Under the pieces are notes generated by a model. The model was not told where the DNA came from. It ran no database searches and saw only the letters and a list, made by a program, of their open reading frames with translations. From Methylobacillus caricis (lineage in GTDB: Bacteria; Pseudomonadota; Gammaproteobacteria; Burkholderiales; Methylophilaceae), in NCBI RefSeq assembly GCF_020532705.1, contig NZ_JAJAVD010000001.1, positions 62,001 to 126,000 of the forward strand: a DNA stretch of 64,000 nt, read 5' to 3'. Shown here in pieces: positions 47,101 through 56,008 of the stretch. The first letter of the stretch is position 1. Every line of letters begins with the position of its first letter. The position numbers and the translations under genes are program-made.

Positions 47101-49044
47101 TTGATGCCGCCGTCATTTAGTGATATGACCCAGAGCCGTCGCCATCTTGAATTGCTTGCTCCAGCCAGGAATGCTGATTACGGCATTGCCGCAATCAACC
47201 ATGGAGCCGATGCCGTTTATATCGGCGGCCCGGCATTTGGCGCACGCGCCAAGGCAGAAAACTCCCTGGAAGATATTGCCAGGCTGGTGCAGCATGCTCA
47301 TCGCTTTCATGCGGAAGTCTTCGTCGCCTTCAACACCATTTTTCATGACAACGAGCTTGAAGGCGCGTGCGCCATGGCCTGGCGACTTTATGATGCGGGG
47401 GTAGACGCCTTGATCGTGCAGGACATGGGCCTGCTGCAAATGGATATTCCACCCATACAGCTGCATGCCAGCACCCAGACCGATATCCGTACTGTGGAAA
47501 AAGCCGTGTTTCTCGACCAGGTAGGTTTTACCCAGATCGTCCTGGCGCGCGAGATGGACCTCAACACCATCAGGAAAGTGGCGGACGCGACCAGTTGCAA
47601 CCTGGAGTTCTTTATCCACGGCGCGCTTTGTGTCGCCTTCAGCGGCCAGTGCTATATCAGCCATGCGCACACCGGACGCAGTGCCAACCGCGGTGAGTGT
47701 TCGCAGGAATGCCGCCTGCCCTACACGCTGGAAGACAGCCAGGGCCGTATCCTGGCCAAGGATAAACATCTCCTGTCCATGAAGGATAATGACCAGAGCG
47801 CCAACCTTCGCGCGCTGGTGGATGCCGGGGTCAGTGCGTTCAAGATCGAGGGTCGCTACAAGGACCTGGCTTACGTCAAGAATGCAACTGCCCACTATCG
47901 CCAGCTCCTGGATGAAATTCTTGAGGACACCCCGGGGTACCGGCGAGCTTCTTCCGGCCGTCCCATTTTCAGCTTTACGCCGCAACCGGAAAAAACCTTT
48001 AACCGCAGTACCACTGAATACTTCGTGCATGGCAGGGGTGAAGATGTTGGTGCATTTGATACGCCAAAATTCTCAGGCGAGGAAATTGGCCGGGTGACCA
48101 AGGTGGGCAAGGATTATTTTGAAGTTGAGACATCGCTGGAGCTGCATAACGGCGACGGCGTCTGCTTCTTTGATGTGCACAAGGAGCTGGTAGGCATGCG
48201 CATCAACACCGTGCAGGCTAACCGTCTATATCCCAATGAAATGCCGCCGGACATGCGCCGCAACATGAAGGTTTACCGCAACCGCGACCATGCTTTCATG
48301 CGCTTGCTGGAAAAGGATTCCGCTGTACGAAAGATTTCAGTGGAGCTGGTGTTGCAGGAAACCCATGAAGGCTTCGCCCTTACGGTATCCGATGAAGATG
48401 GTTTTATGGCACATGCGCAATGCGAAACGGAAAAGCAGCCAGCGCAAAACCAGGAAAAGGCAGAAGCCAGCCTGCATGAAAACCTGGGCAAGCTCGGCAA
48501 TACGGACTTTTCTGCTGCAAATATCAGCTTGCAGCTGAGCCAGCCATGGTTCATCCCTGCCTCCATCGTCAACCAGTTGCGCCGTGATGCCATGGAACAA
48601 CTGGAAGCGACGCGCCTGCTTGGGTACCAGCGTCCTCAACCGGGTACGCCTGTGAAGCCGCCTGCACAGTATCCGCAGGATACCTTGAGTTATTTATCCA
48701 ATGTCTATAACAAACAGGCACGTGCTTTTTATGAAAAACATGGCGTCCAGGCCGTTGCGGCTGCGTATGAAGCCAATGAAGAGCTGGGCGAAGTGCCGGT
48801 CATGATCACCAAGCACTGCCTGCGCTACAGCTTTGCCATGTGTCCGAAGGAAGCCAAGGGCGTGATCGGCGTGCAGGGCACCATTACCGCAGAATCCATG
48901 ACTTTGGTCAGCGGCAAAGACAGGATCAGCCTCAAGTTTGACTGCAAGCGTTGCGAGATGCATGTGATGGGCAAGGTGCGCAAGAACGTGCTGCAAATGG
49001 CACCGCCGCAACCCGTGCAATTTTTTGCCAGGCGCCCGCAGTAG
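47101..49044 (+). CDS. rlhA: 23S rRNA C2501 hydroxylase-type U32 peptidase family protein
   Basis: A 647-residue member of peptidase family U32, of the long RlhA (YdcP) type that hydroxylates C2501 of 23S rRNA, not the shorter TrhP. It begins LELLAPARNADYGIAAINHGAD. The Fe-S cysteines are in CVAFSGQCYIS, the ECSQECRLPY region and the C-terminal HCLRYSFAMCP/CKRC cluster. The DUF3656 insert follows the TIM barrel. ATG 47101 is used; ATG 47125 (MTQSRRHLELL) is an equally possible start. Confidence 0.88.
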   Translation: MMPPSFSDMTQSRRHLELLAPARNADYGIAAINHGADAVYIGGPAFGARAKAENSLEDIARLVQHAHRFHAEVFVAFNTIFHDNELEGACAMAWRLYDAGVDALIVQDMGLLQMDIPPIQLHASTQTDIRTVEKAVFLDQVGFTQIVLAREMDLNTIRKVADATSCNLEFFIHGALCVAFSGQCYISHAHTGRSANRGECSQECRLPYTLEDSQGRILAKDKHLLSMKDNDQSANLRALVDAGVSAFKIEGRYKDLAYVKNATAHYRQLLDEILEDTPGYRRASSGRPIFSFTPQPEKTFNRSTTEYFVHGRGEDVGAFDTPKFSGEEIGRVTKVGKDYFEVETSLELHNGDGVCFFDVHKELVGMRINTVQANRLYPNEMPPDMRRNMKVYRNRDHAFMRLLEKDSAVRKISVELVLQETHEGFALTVSDEDGFMAHAQCETEKQPAQNQEKAEASLHENLGKLGNTDFSAANISLQLSQPWFIPASIVNQLRRDAMEQLEATRLLGYQRPQPGTPVKPPAQYPQDTLSYLSNVYNKQARAFYEKHGVQAVAAAYEANEELGEVPVMITKHCLRYSFAMCPKEAKGVIGVQGTITAESMTLVSGKDRISLKFDCKRCEMHVMGKVRKNVLQMAPPQPVQFFARRPQ

Positions 49045-49077
49045 AGTGGACATTATCCAGCTCCGCCGCCTATATCA

Positions 49078-49698
49078 TTATTTAGCCTGATTACCAGGGG
49101 CAGGCCAGTTCTGTAACACCAATTTGGCCAACGCTTCCAGTTCTGCATGGCTGGCGCCATTCACTGCTTGCACAGTCATGCCCTGGTGGATGGTGACCAC
49201 ATATTTGGCAAGCGTCTCTGGGGCTGCGTCCTTTGGCAGGTCGCCTTGTGCCTGCGCCAGGATAAACCGCTGTTTCAATGCCATCTCATATGCTTGCCTG
49301 CGCGTAATCATTTCCTGCTTGATGGCTTCTGCTTCCTTGCCGCAGCTCAATGTTCCCATGAGCACCATGCAGCCTTTTGGATTGGCTGGATCGGTCAGGA
49401 AAGTGGCGGTATTCAATAGCAGTTTTTCTACGACCTCATAAGCAGTTTTCTCAGAAAGGGCCTCACCGACAAAGGCGATCGGCCCTGCCATATATTGCTC
49501 GATCGCTTTGCGAAACAGATTCTCCTTGCTGCCGAAAGCACCGTAAAGGCTGGGTTTATTGATGTTCATGGCTTCTGTGAGCTCTGCCATGGAAGTGCCT
49601 TCATAGCCATGTGACCAGAACAGGTGCATGGCGATTTGCAGTGATGTTTCCGGATCAAACTTGCTTGGGCGGCCCCGGCCCCTCTTGATTTCACTCAT
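49078..49698 (-). CDS. TetR/AcrR family regulator
   Basis: A 206-residue repressor. The N-terminus RGRGRPSKFDPETSLQIAM leads into a TetR HTH (YEGTSMAELTEAMNINKPSLYGAFGSKENLF). The start is set at ATG 49698, with 49707 as the alternative. It is divergent from an SDR gene, with two near-identical palindromes between them. It probably represses that SDR and itself, responding to an electrophile. Confidence 0.92.
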   Translation of the reverse strand: MSEIKRGRGRPSKFDPETSLQIAMHLFWSHGYEGTSMAELTEAMNINKPSLYGAFGSKENLFRKAIEQYMAGPIAFVGEALSEKTAYEVVEKLLLNTATFLTDPANPKGCMVLMGTLSCGKEAEAIKQEMITRRQAYEMALKQRFILAQAQGDLPKDAAPETLAKYVVTIHQGMTVQAVNGASHAELEALAKLVLQNWPAPGNQAK

Positions 49699-49736
49699 GA
49701 TATTCATGGCTCGTTTCTAATATTTGGATATTATTA

Positions 49737-49804
49737 TACCACTTGGTAAAAAATATGTTGACAGGAAAATAGGATGGGAATTAATATTAATTTACCGTTT
49801 GGTA
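49737..49804. promoter_or_regulatory. Paired TetR operators between regulator and SDR
   Basis: TACCACTTGGTA (49737-49748) and TACCGTTTGGTA (49793-49804) share the palindromic core TACC-N4-GGTA. They lie 56 bases apart (between starts), one near each gene, a strong indication of TetR binding sites controlling both directions. Confidence 0.8.
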
Positions 49805-49830
49805 TATTAATTAAATAAAAGGAAATCATC

Positions 49831-50574
49831 ATGGCAGCAGCTAATGGAAAAGTCGCATTAATCACTGGCGCAAATCGCGGCATAGGATATGAAACAGCCA
49901 AGGATCTTGGCTTGCAGGGAATTACAGTGATTCTTGGGGTGAGGGATATAGAGAGCGGCCAGGAGGCTGCCAACAAGTTGCAGGGGTTGGGCATTGATGC
50001 GGCAGTCGTTCATTATGATGCGGCTAAGCCGGAGACGGCAGGGCTGGTTGCAGAATATATCAAACAGCATTTCGGCAAACTCGATATTCTGGTCAACAAT
50101 GCCGGCGTGCTTAAAGAAAATCTGATTGGAGTAAACAATAGCAGCACGGTCAGTAGCACGGTATTGCATGAAACCTTTGAAATAAATCTCTTTGCCGTGA
50201 TTGAGTTGACGCAGAAATTGCTGCCATTGATCAAGCTGGCTTCTGCTGGGCGCATCGTCAATCTTTCAAGTATTCTTGCGTCACTGACACTTCACAGCAT
50301 GGCGGATTCTCCTATAGAGCCGGCCAAGGGTTTTGCCTACAATGCCTCAAAAACCGCGCTCAATGCCTATACCGTGCATCTGGCACACGAGTTGAAGAAT
50401 ACCAATATCAAGATCAACGCAGCCCATCCTGGCTGGGTCAAAACCCAGCTCGGGGGTGAGCATGCGCCCATGGAGGTTGAAGACAGCAGCAAAACCAGCG
50501 TACGCCTGGCAACGCTGAATCAAGATGGGGAGAGTGGTGGTTTCTTCCACGAGAATGATGCCTTGCCCTGGTAA
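49831..50574 (+). CDS. SDR family oxidoreductase (carbonyl-reductase type)
   Basis: A 247-residue SDR. It opens GKVALITGANRGIGYETAKD and has NNAG (NNAGVLKE), catalytic Ser (VNLSSILASL) and Tyr-x-x-x-Lys (FAYNASKTALNAY). The Arg in GVRDIES is consistent with NADPH. The insertion around residues 90-110 and the C-terminal GGFFHEND match carbonyl reductases. AAGGAAATC precedes ATG 49831. It is probably induced when the divergent TetR repressor releases its operators. Confidence 0.9.
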   Translation: MAAANGKVALITGANRGIGYETAKDLGLQGITVILGVRDIESGQEAANKLQGLGIDAAVVHYDAAKPETAGLVAEYIKQHFGKLDILVNNAGVLKENLIGVNNSSTVSSTVLHETFEINLFAVIELTQKLLPLIKLASAGRIVNLSSILASLTLHSMADSPIEPAKGFAYNASKTALNAYTVHLAHELKNTNIKINAAHPGWVKTQLGGEHAPMEVEDSSKTSVRLATLNQDGESGGFFHENDALPW

Positions 50575-50623
50575 GGCGATTGGTTCATCACTCCCTTGAT
50601 TTCAAAAAAATGTGGCACTGAAC

Positions 50624-50860
50624 ATGGCGCGGAAACTTTCAAGAAAATACAGAAAAATCATGTTTGCCCTGGTGATGTCCGCCAGCACTTCAATGATCGT
50701 TTCTTGCATTATTTTATTCAGTCGGCATGTACCTTCCCGTGTCTTCCTTGAACAATGGGCCAAAGCCTTTTCGATTGCATGGCCTGTAGTGTTTGTAGCG
50801 ATTTTATTGATTGCACCCATGGTGAATAAATTGCTCAACCTGGTCGTGGAAAACGATTGA
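50624..50860 (+). CDS. DUF2798 family small membrane protein
   Basis: A 78-residue protein with two membrane helices (about 11-33 and 50-70), opening MARKLSRKYRKIMFALVMS with the DUF2798 pattern. GTG 50612 is an alternative start. No strong ribosome binding site is seen. It follows the SDR by 49 bases. Function unknown. Confidence 0.7.
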   Translation: MARKLSRKYRKIMFALVMSASTSMIVSCIILFSRHVPSRVFLEQWAKAFSIAWPVVFVAILLIAPMVNKLLNLVVEND

Positions 50861-50866
50861 GGCTTG

Positions 50867-51847
50867 TCAATTGCCTGATTGCCGATATTCACGTGGCGCA
50901 AGGCCAAACTGTTTCTTGAAGGCACGGCTAAAATGAGCGAGGTCATTGAATCCCCAGCGCAGGGCAATTTCGGAAATGCTGTGCCCGCGCTGGGCAGGGT
51001 TCAGCATATCCTGTTTGCATTTTTCCAGGCGGCGTTGCCAGACATGGCGCATGAGAGATGTATTTTCATCCTCGAACAGGCTGTTGATATAACGTGGGCT
51101 CAACCCGCTGGCATTGGCGATTGCGCTGGTATCCAGCGTGGCGTCTGCTAAGAGCCCGTTTATCAATTCCTTCACTCTATAAAGTGAAAGTGAACGGCTG
51201 CGTGACAGGCTGTAATTTCCCGGACGCACTTCTGCAATCGACAATGCCAACAGGTCCAGGGCCTGGCTTGCCATGCCTGCAAATGCTTCCATGCTCAATT
51301 CGTTGACGTGCCTGGCGGCAGACTGGATAAAGTCGGAGGTAATGGCACAGGCCCCGTGCTGATTGCTGATCTGTCGTGCAGTGCAGTGTTCCACTCCTGC
51401 CAGGCGATGGCGTAATTGCGCGCGCGGAATGGACACGATCAGCTTGGAAAAAGGCTCGGGACAATAGATGCGGTGCGGGCGGGTGGCGTCATAAAGCGTC
51501 ATTTCACCGGGCTTTAGGAAGACTTCTCGCCCGTTCTGTTCCAGCAGGTACTTGCCTGAGAGCAGAATGACCGCAAAGTAGGCATCCTGGCTAACGCTAT
51601 GACATTCGCCAGGTTTTCGATGGATAGTAATGCTATTGGATTTGATGCTGGAAAGCCTCATGTCCTGCCATGGGTAGATATTCATTTCGTTAAACAGGGG
51701 TGTTGTCTTTGGCACGCTAATCGTGACGTGTGCGTACTCCTTGCCAATGACGTTGCGCAGCCATTCATGGCGCTGGCCCGGAGCGTAACGCTCGGTAGAG
51801 AGGTGCAGGCCGTGGTCAATAGCGCGGCCTCTTGTCGCTGTATCCAT
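50867..51847 (-). CDS. AraC family transcriptional regulator
   Basis: A 326-residue regulator with a cupin-like AraC_binding_2 domain (about 30-190: VILLSGKYLLEQNGREVFLK) and a C-terminal pair of HTHs (about 225-325: TLDTSAIANASGLSPRYINS; GHSISEIALRWGFNDLAHFS), ending in the typical KKQFGLAPREYR. ATG 51847 is preferred to a longer TTG-initiated frame (51904). It is divergent from a small membrane protein gene, its likely target. Confidence 0.9.
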   Translation of the reverse strand: MDTATRGRAIDHGLHLSTERYAPGQRHEWLRNVIGKEYAHVTISVPKTTPLFNEMNIYPWQDMRLSSIKSNSITIHRKPGECHSVSQDAYFAVILLSGKYLLEQNGREVFLKPGEMTLYDATRPHRIYCPEPFSKLIVSIPRAQLRHRLAGVEHCTARQISNQHGACAITSDFIQSAARHVNELSMEAFAGMASQALDLLALSIAEVRPGNYSLSRSRSLSLYRVKELINGLLADATLDTSAIANASGLSPRYINSLFEDENTSLMRHVWQRRLEKCKQDMLNPAQRGHSISEIALRWGFNDLAHFSRAFKKQFGLAPREYRQSGN

Positions 51848-52012
51848 ACGCGTTCCCGACAGGGTGGATGATATGGATTGAATATTATTGAAAGTGCGAG
51901 ACAAGGTAAATCAGAAAACCACCGTCTGGATCAAGTTTTTGCGCTCCTGCAATCAAGTGCGATCACCTGCTTGTTCACATAATGGTGCGTTTGATGACGA
52001 TGGAGTGTGAAT

Positions 52013-52462
52013 ATGCAGCAACAAGATGACAAAGCCCTGAATCTGGTCATGATCCGTGGCGCCTGTCTTTGGATCATCATGGCATTGATACTGGCCTGGT
52101 GCATGGTCGGGCTGAATTTTGGCGTACCGGGGCTACCTGACGTTTTTCCAGGAAAACAAACCAGGGTACTGCAGGCCCATATCGATTTTCTGCTTATGTC
52201 TGCCCTGATATTGGGGTTCTATGCGGCGAGGGTGCCACTGCCCTGGCATGTACGCTGGGCAATGGTGGTAGGGGCTTTTACCAATTCCAGCCTGTTCCTG
52301 TTGATGGGGATGTTTCCTGTGCTGGATACGGCTGAGCCGCCCCAGAGCCTGGCTCAGCATGTGTTCCAGATATATCTTTTTGCCAGCCTGATTACCACCA
52401 GTTATGGCTTTGGTAAGGGAGCAGTGCTCATCTTGAAATCTACTCTGATGAGAGTGAGGTAA
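52013..52462 (+). CDS. Four-helix membrane protein, styrene-oxide-isomerase-like layout
   Basis: A 149-residue protein with four predicted transmembrane helices. After helix 1 (MIRGACLWIIMALILAWCMV), a His follows in QAHIDFLLMSALILGF and an Asn in FTNSSLFLLMGM. This layout is reminiscent of membrane styrene oxide isomerases and related proteins, but the similarity is too weak to assign. TGGAG at 52001-52005 supports ATG 52013. It diverges from the AraC regulator. Confidence 0.5.
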   Translation: MQQQDDKALNLVMIRGACLWIIMALILAWCMVGLNFGVPGLPDVFPGKQTRVLQAHIDFLLMSALILGFYAARVPLPWHVRWAMVVGAFTNSSLFLLMGMFPVLDTAEPPQSLAQHVFQIYLFASLITTSYGFGKGAVLILKSTLMRVR

Positions 52463-52464
52463 AA

Positions 52465-52779
52465 TCAATCAGAAGTGGGCGCCCGGTAGAATTCCACATA
52501 AAACCTGCCGGGGCTACCGAATTCCACCGAGTGCACAATTTCCGGCAATATCACGATGGAATCTCCTGCATTGGCAATGGTGGATTGTTCATATGGCGGG
52601 GCCAGGCGGTAGATGACCTGGCCTGCCAGTACATGCAGCAAACCCCAAACGCCAGGTTTTGTGGAGTGTGAGGTTTGCAAGGCTGGAGGCAGGTTGTCAG
52701 GTGTAAATTCCGGGGTACGTTTGTAGGCCTCCAGCCCACTGGGAAGCTGGGGCGGGATATGACTCATGGGTGTTTTCAT
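52465..52779 (-). CDS. DUF1971 cupin-like protein
   Basis: A 104-residue one-domain cupin-like protein. PPQLPSGLEAYKRTPEFT and VWGLLHVLAGQVIYRL match the DUF1971/TehB-N-like family, and GDSIVILPEIVHSVEF gives the second His site. It lies 10 bases after the ldhA stop codon, so they form an operon. An alternative start is ATG 52767. Ligand unknown. Confidence 0.8.
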   Translation of the reverse strand: MKTPMSHIPPQLPSGLEAYKRTPEFTPDNLPPALQTSHSTKPGVWGLLHVLAGQVIYRLAPPYEQSTIANAGDSIVILPEIVHSVEFGSPGRFYVEFYRAPTSD

Positions 52780-52789
52780 GATGGAGCGC

Positions 52790-53785
52790 CTATCCTTCTA
52801 TGTTGACCAGGTTTTGCGGTGATCCCTCGGCCCATGCGCTGATGTTGGCTAGGGTTGTGCTTGCAATCGCATTCAGGGCCTCGCGCGTGAGGAATGCCTG
52901 ATGGGCAGTGATGATGACGTTAGGAAAAGTCAGCAGGCGTGCCAGCACATCATCCTGCAAAGGAAAATCTGACAAATCCTCGAAAAACAGATCGGCCTCT
53001 TCTTCATAGACATCCAGGCCCAGGTAACCCAGGTGGCCGCTTTTCAGCGCCTCAATTACTGCAGGAGTATCCACCAGTGCGCCACGGCTGGTATTGATGA
53101 GCATGCTGCCAGACTGCATCCGGCCTAGTGTGCTCGCATTGATCAGGTGATAAGTGCTGGGACTCAATGGACAATGCAGGCTGACAATCTGGGCCTGGCC
53201 AAAAAGTTCATCCAGCTCCAGATATTGCGCACCCAACTTTACTACCTTAGGGTTGGGATAAGGATCATATGCCAGCAGTTTGCAGCCAAACCCTGCCATG
53301 ATCTTGGCAAATGCAGCTCCTATCTGGCCCGTACCGATGATACCCACTGTCTTGTTTACCAGGTCGAAGCCCGTGAGGCCGCGCAGGCTGAAGTCGCCCT
53401 CCCTCGTGCGATTATAAGCCCGTGTCAGGTGGCGGTTGAGTGCCAGTATCAAGGCGACAGTATGTTCTGCAATGGCATGCGGCGAATAGGATGGTACTCG
53501 TGCTACTGCCAGGCCAAGTCGTGTGGCTGCTTCCAGGTCAATATGGTTGTACCCGGCTGAACGCAGGGCGATCAAGCGTGTACCGTTGGCTGCAAGTTGT
53601 TCCAGAACGGGAGCGGACAGATCGTCATTGATGAATGCGCAAACTACCTCAGCCCCAGCGGCAAGAACCGCCGTTTCCAAAGTCAGTTTGGGTTGCTGGA
53701 ATACAAATTCTGCATCGTTGGGTTTGTCGTGCTCGAGAAAGCTTTCACGGTCATAAGCCTGGGTGCTGAAAAAAACGATACGCAT
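52790..53785 (-). CDS. ldhA: D-lactate dehydrogenase (2-hydroxyacid dehydrogenase)
   Basis: A 331-residue NAD-dependent fermentative D-lactate dehydrogenase. It closely follows the E. coli LdhA pattern: IALRSAGYNHIDLEAA, the Rossmann motif GIIGTGQIGAAFAKI, DPYPNPKV, catalytic Arg (NTSRGALVDT), Glu (DVYEEEADLFFED) and His (TAHQAFLT). It is followed by the DUF1971 gene in the same unit. Confidence 0.93.
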   Translation of the reverse strand: MRIVFFSTQAYDRESFLEHDKPNDAEFVFQQPKLTLETAVLAAGAEVVCAFINDDLSAPVLEQLAANGTRLIALRSAGYNHIDLEAATRLGLAVARVPSYSPHAIAEHTVALILALNRHLTRAYNRTREGDFSLRGLTGFDLVNKTVGIIGTGQIGAAFAKIMAGFGCKLLAYDPYPNPKVVKLGAQYLELDELFGQAQIVSLHCPLSPSTYHLINASTLGRMQSGSMLINTSRGALVDTPAVIEALKSGHLGYLGLDVYEEEADLFFEDLSDFPLQDDVLARLLTFPNVIITAHQAFLTREALNAIASTTLANISAWAEGSPQNLVNIEG

Positions 53786-54314
53786 CGAGTTTCCTTGTGG
53801 GTTGACGGGGAAAGTGCAATGGTGCCCCTTGTCAGCCTTTGTGGGGCAACGGGGGAATAGAACCCATGATAAGGCATACGGTGGCGGATTGAGAACCTGA
53901 AAAACTTGGTATACAGATTAAAAGTAAACCTTCCCCTTACGGGGAAGGGTGGATAAATCCAGAAATCAGGGAAATGTGCGTGGCGAATAGACTCGCTTCG
54001 AATTGTTATTCCGTAAAACCTTAAAAAATACAGGTCTTCTATTAGTAATGACACGCGAGAACGAAAAAAGGACACTCGTGTGACAAAGATATTTTATAAC
54101 CCACTGTTTATGATGATTTTTTGTTTTGATGTCATGCATGAATGCAAGCGAGGCGCACCTACCTAGTCCTAATGCAGCAAAAGTGACATCAATTTGTCAT
54201 AAATTCCCAATATTATGCGCAAAATGTCTTGTTGCTGCTTCTTCATTTTTGCTGGCGTATTTTCTCAACAGCGCAATTTCTGCTTACCTTATTCCATTCA
54301 TATTGAGTACCGCC
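53786..54314. other. Gap between ldhA and the chemoreceptor gene
   Basis: No gene is supported. An 8-bp stem CCTTCCCC/GGGGAAGG (53929-53948) with a 4-base loop and a T-rich tail on the minus strand could attenuate or terminate a minus-strand transcript towards ldhA. An open frame from 54126 runs into the chemoreceptor but is not part of it. No clear promoter for the chemoreceptor was found. Confidence 0.35.
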
Positions 54315-55928
54315 ATGCAACTTAGCAATCTTAAAATATCCACGCGCCTGATCGGATTGAGCGCGCTTTTACTTATTGGCTCTTTGATTCTGGGCATGGT
54401 GGGGTGGACGACGCTCTCCAAAACAAACGATCTGCTCCAGCTTACGATTGAGCAGGCATCAATGGCGCAAGATGCTATCAATACCGCACGCAAGACTCAG
54501 GTCACGTTCAAGATCCAGATACAGGAGTGGAAGAATATTCTGCTACGCGGTCATGATCCCGAGGCATTCGACAAATACCGGGACGCCTTTATCAAGAGCG
54601 GCAAGGAAACCCAGGATGGCCTAGACAGGCTCATGACAATTTTTGAAAAAATGGGATTGGATACACCGATAGTGAGTGATGCCAAGCAGGCATTGTCGCA
54701 GCTGGAGATCAACTATCTGGAAGCTTTAAATAGATTTAATCACCAAAAGTTAGAAAGCCCGCAGACGGTGGACATGCTGGTCAAAGGCATGGACCGGGTG
54801 CCTACACAGCAGATTGACCAGATTGTGGCATTTGTGGAGGAGCGTTCGGCTGGCATCCGCGAGGAAAACCAGGCCGCAGCGCAGAGATACCATGATCTCG
54901 CAGCGGCTGCGATCTTGCTAACCCTGGCGGTGTTGACGGCATTTGGGGCGATTCTTACATATTGGATCATCACGGGAGTCACCCGTCCGCTCAATAGTGC
55001 GATCGCTATTGCAAAGACCGTGGCTTCAGGCGACCTGACTGCCAACATTGAAGCATCCTCGCGCGATGAAACCGGACAGTTGCTGCTTGCCCTGAAGGAT
55101 ATGAACGATCGCCTGACCAACATCGTAGCCAAGGTGCGTCAGGGAACCGATGCGATTGCGACTGGCTCCAGTGAAATTGCCTCCGGCAACCTGGACCTGT
55201 CATCGCGTACAGAACAGCAGGCAAGCGCCCTGGAAGAAACAGCCTCCTCCATGGAAGAGATTACGTCTGCGGTCAGGCAGAATGCCGACAATGCCCGCCA
55301 GGCCAATCAGCTTGCCGTATTGGCGTCAGAGATCGCTTTGCGTGGCGGTGGTGTTGTATCACAGGTTGTTTCGACGATGGGGTCGATCAATGAGGCATCA
55401 AGAAATATTGTGGACATTATTGCTGTGATTGACGGCATTGCTTTCCAAACCAACATCCTGGCGTTGAATGCGGCCGTCGAGGCGGCACGTGCTGGGGAGC
55501 AAGGGCGCGGGTTTGCGGTGGTGGCCTCCGAAGTACGGATGCTGGCGCAACGCTCTGCGGTCGCTGCCAAGGAGATCAAGGAGCTGATAGGCAATTCAGT
55601 GGAGCGGGTCGGCGTTGGGGAAAAGCTGGTGACAGAAGCTGGAACGACCATGCAGGAGGTCGTCGATAGCGTTAAGCGCGTGACCGAAATCATGTCCGAG
55701 ATCAGCACCGCAAGCCAGGAGCAGAGCAGTGGGATTGATCAGGTGAATATCGCCATTTCTCAGATGGATGAAGTAACCCAACAGAATGCAGCCCTGGTAG
55801 AGCAGGCTGCGGCTGCCGCAGCTGCCTTGCAGCAACAGGCGGATGACTTGGCGCAAACGGTTGGCCGTTTCAAACTGCATGGCATGGATAATGGATCAGT
55901 ACCGCTCAATGCCAAGTCGTCTGGGTGA
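54315..55928 (+). CDS. Methyl-accepting chemotaxis protein
   Basis: A 537-residue chemoreceptor with two membrane helices (about 12-32 and about 192-212), a periplasmic four-helix bundle (33-190), a HAMP domain and a cytoplasmic signalling domain with the hairpin tip [21 protein letters not shown] and methylation helices. ATG 54315 is chosen because the upstream 63 residues are an unconserved hydrophobic extension; the resulting length is typical of the Tar/Tsr class. There is no C-terminal CheR-docking pentapeptide. Ligand unknown. Confidence 0.93.
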   Translation: MQLSNLKISTRLIGLSALLLIGSLILGMVGWTTLSKTNDLLQLTIEQASMAQDAINTARKTQVTFKIQIQEWKNILLRGHDPEAFDKYRDAFIKSGKETQDGLDRLMTIFEKMGLDTPIVSDAKQALSQLEINYLEALNRFNHQKLESPQTVDMLVKGMDRVPTQQIDQIVAFVEERSAGIREENQAAAQRYHDLAAAAILLTLAVLTAFGAILTYWIITGVTRPLNSAIAIAKTVASGDLTANIEASSRDETGQLLLALKDMNDRLTNIVAKVRQGTDAIATGSSEIASGNLDLSSRTEQQASALEETASSMEEITSAVRQNADNARQANQLAVLASEIALRGGGVVSQVVSTMGSINEASRNIVDIIAVIDGIAFQTNILALNAAVEAARAGEQGRGFAVVASEVRMLAQRSAVAAKEIKELIGNSVERVGVGEKLVTEAGTTMQEVVDSVKRVTEIMSEISTASQEQSSGIDQVNIAISQMDEVTQQNAALVEQAAAAAAALQQQADDLAQTVGRFKLHGMDNGSVPLNAKSSG

Positions 55929-56008
55929 AAGAAATTAAAGAGTCACAAGGCTAGTTTAGGCTGGACAGCAGTCATCAGGCATGATTGGACTGCCATCCAG
56001 TTGCTAGA

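Noticed and set aside
47113-48030. A 305-codon minus-strand open frame within rlhA.
   Set aside because: Shadow of the conserved U32-family gene; no ribosome binding site or recognisable domain.
53929-53948. Hairpin CCTTCCCC/GGGGAAGG considered as the terminator of a gene.
   Set aside because: Its T-rich side is on the minus strand, but no minus-strand gene ends there; kept only as part of the intergenic note.
54126-54314. A 63-residue hydrophobic extension of the chemoreceptor.
   Set aside because: The conserved start [14 protein letters not shown] at 54315 gives the usual 537-residue length.
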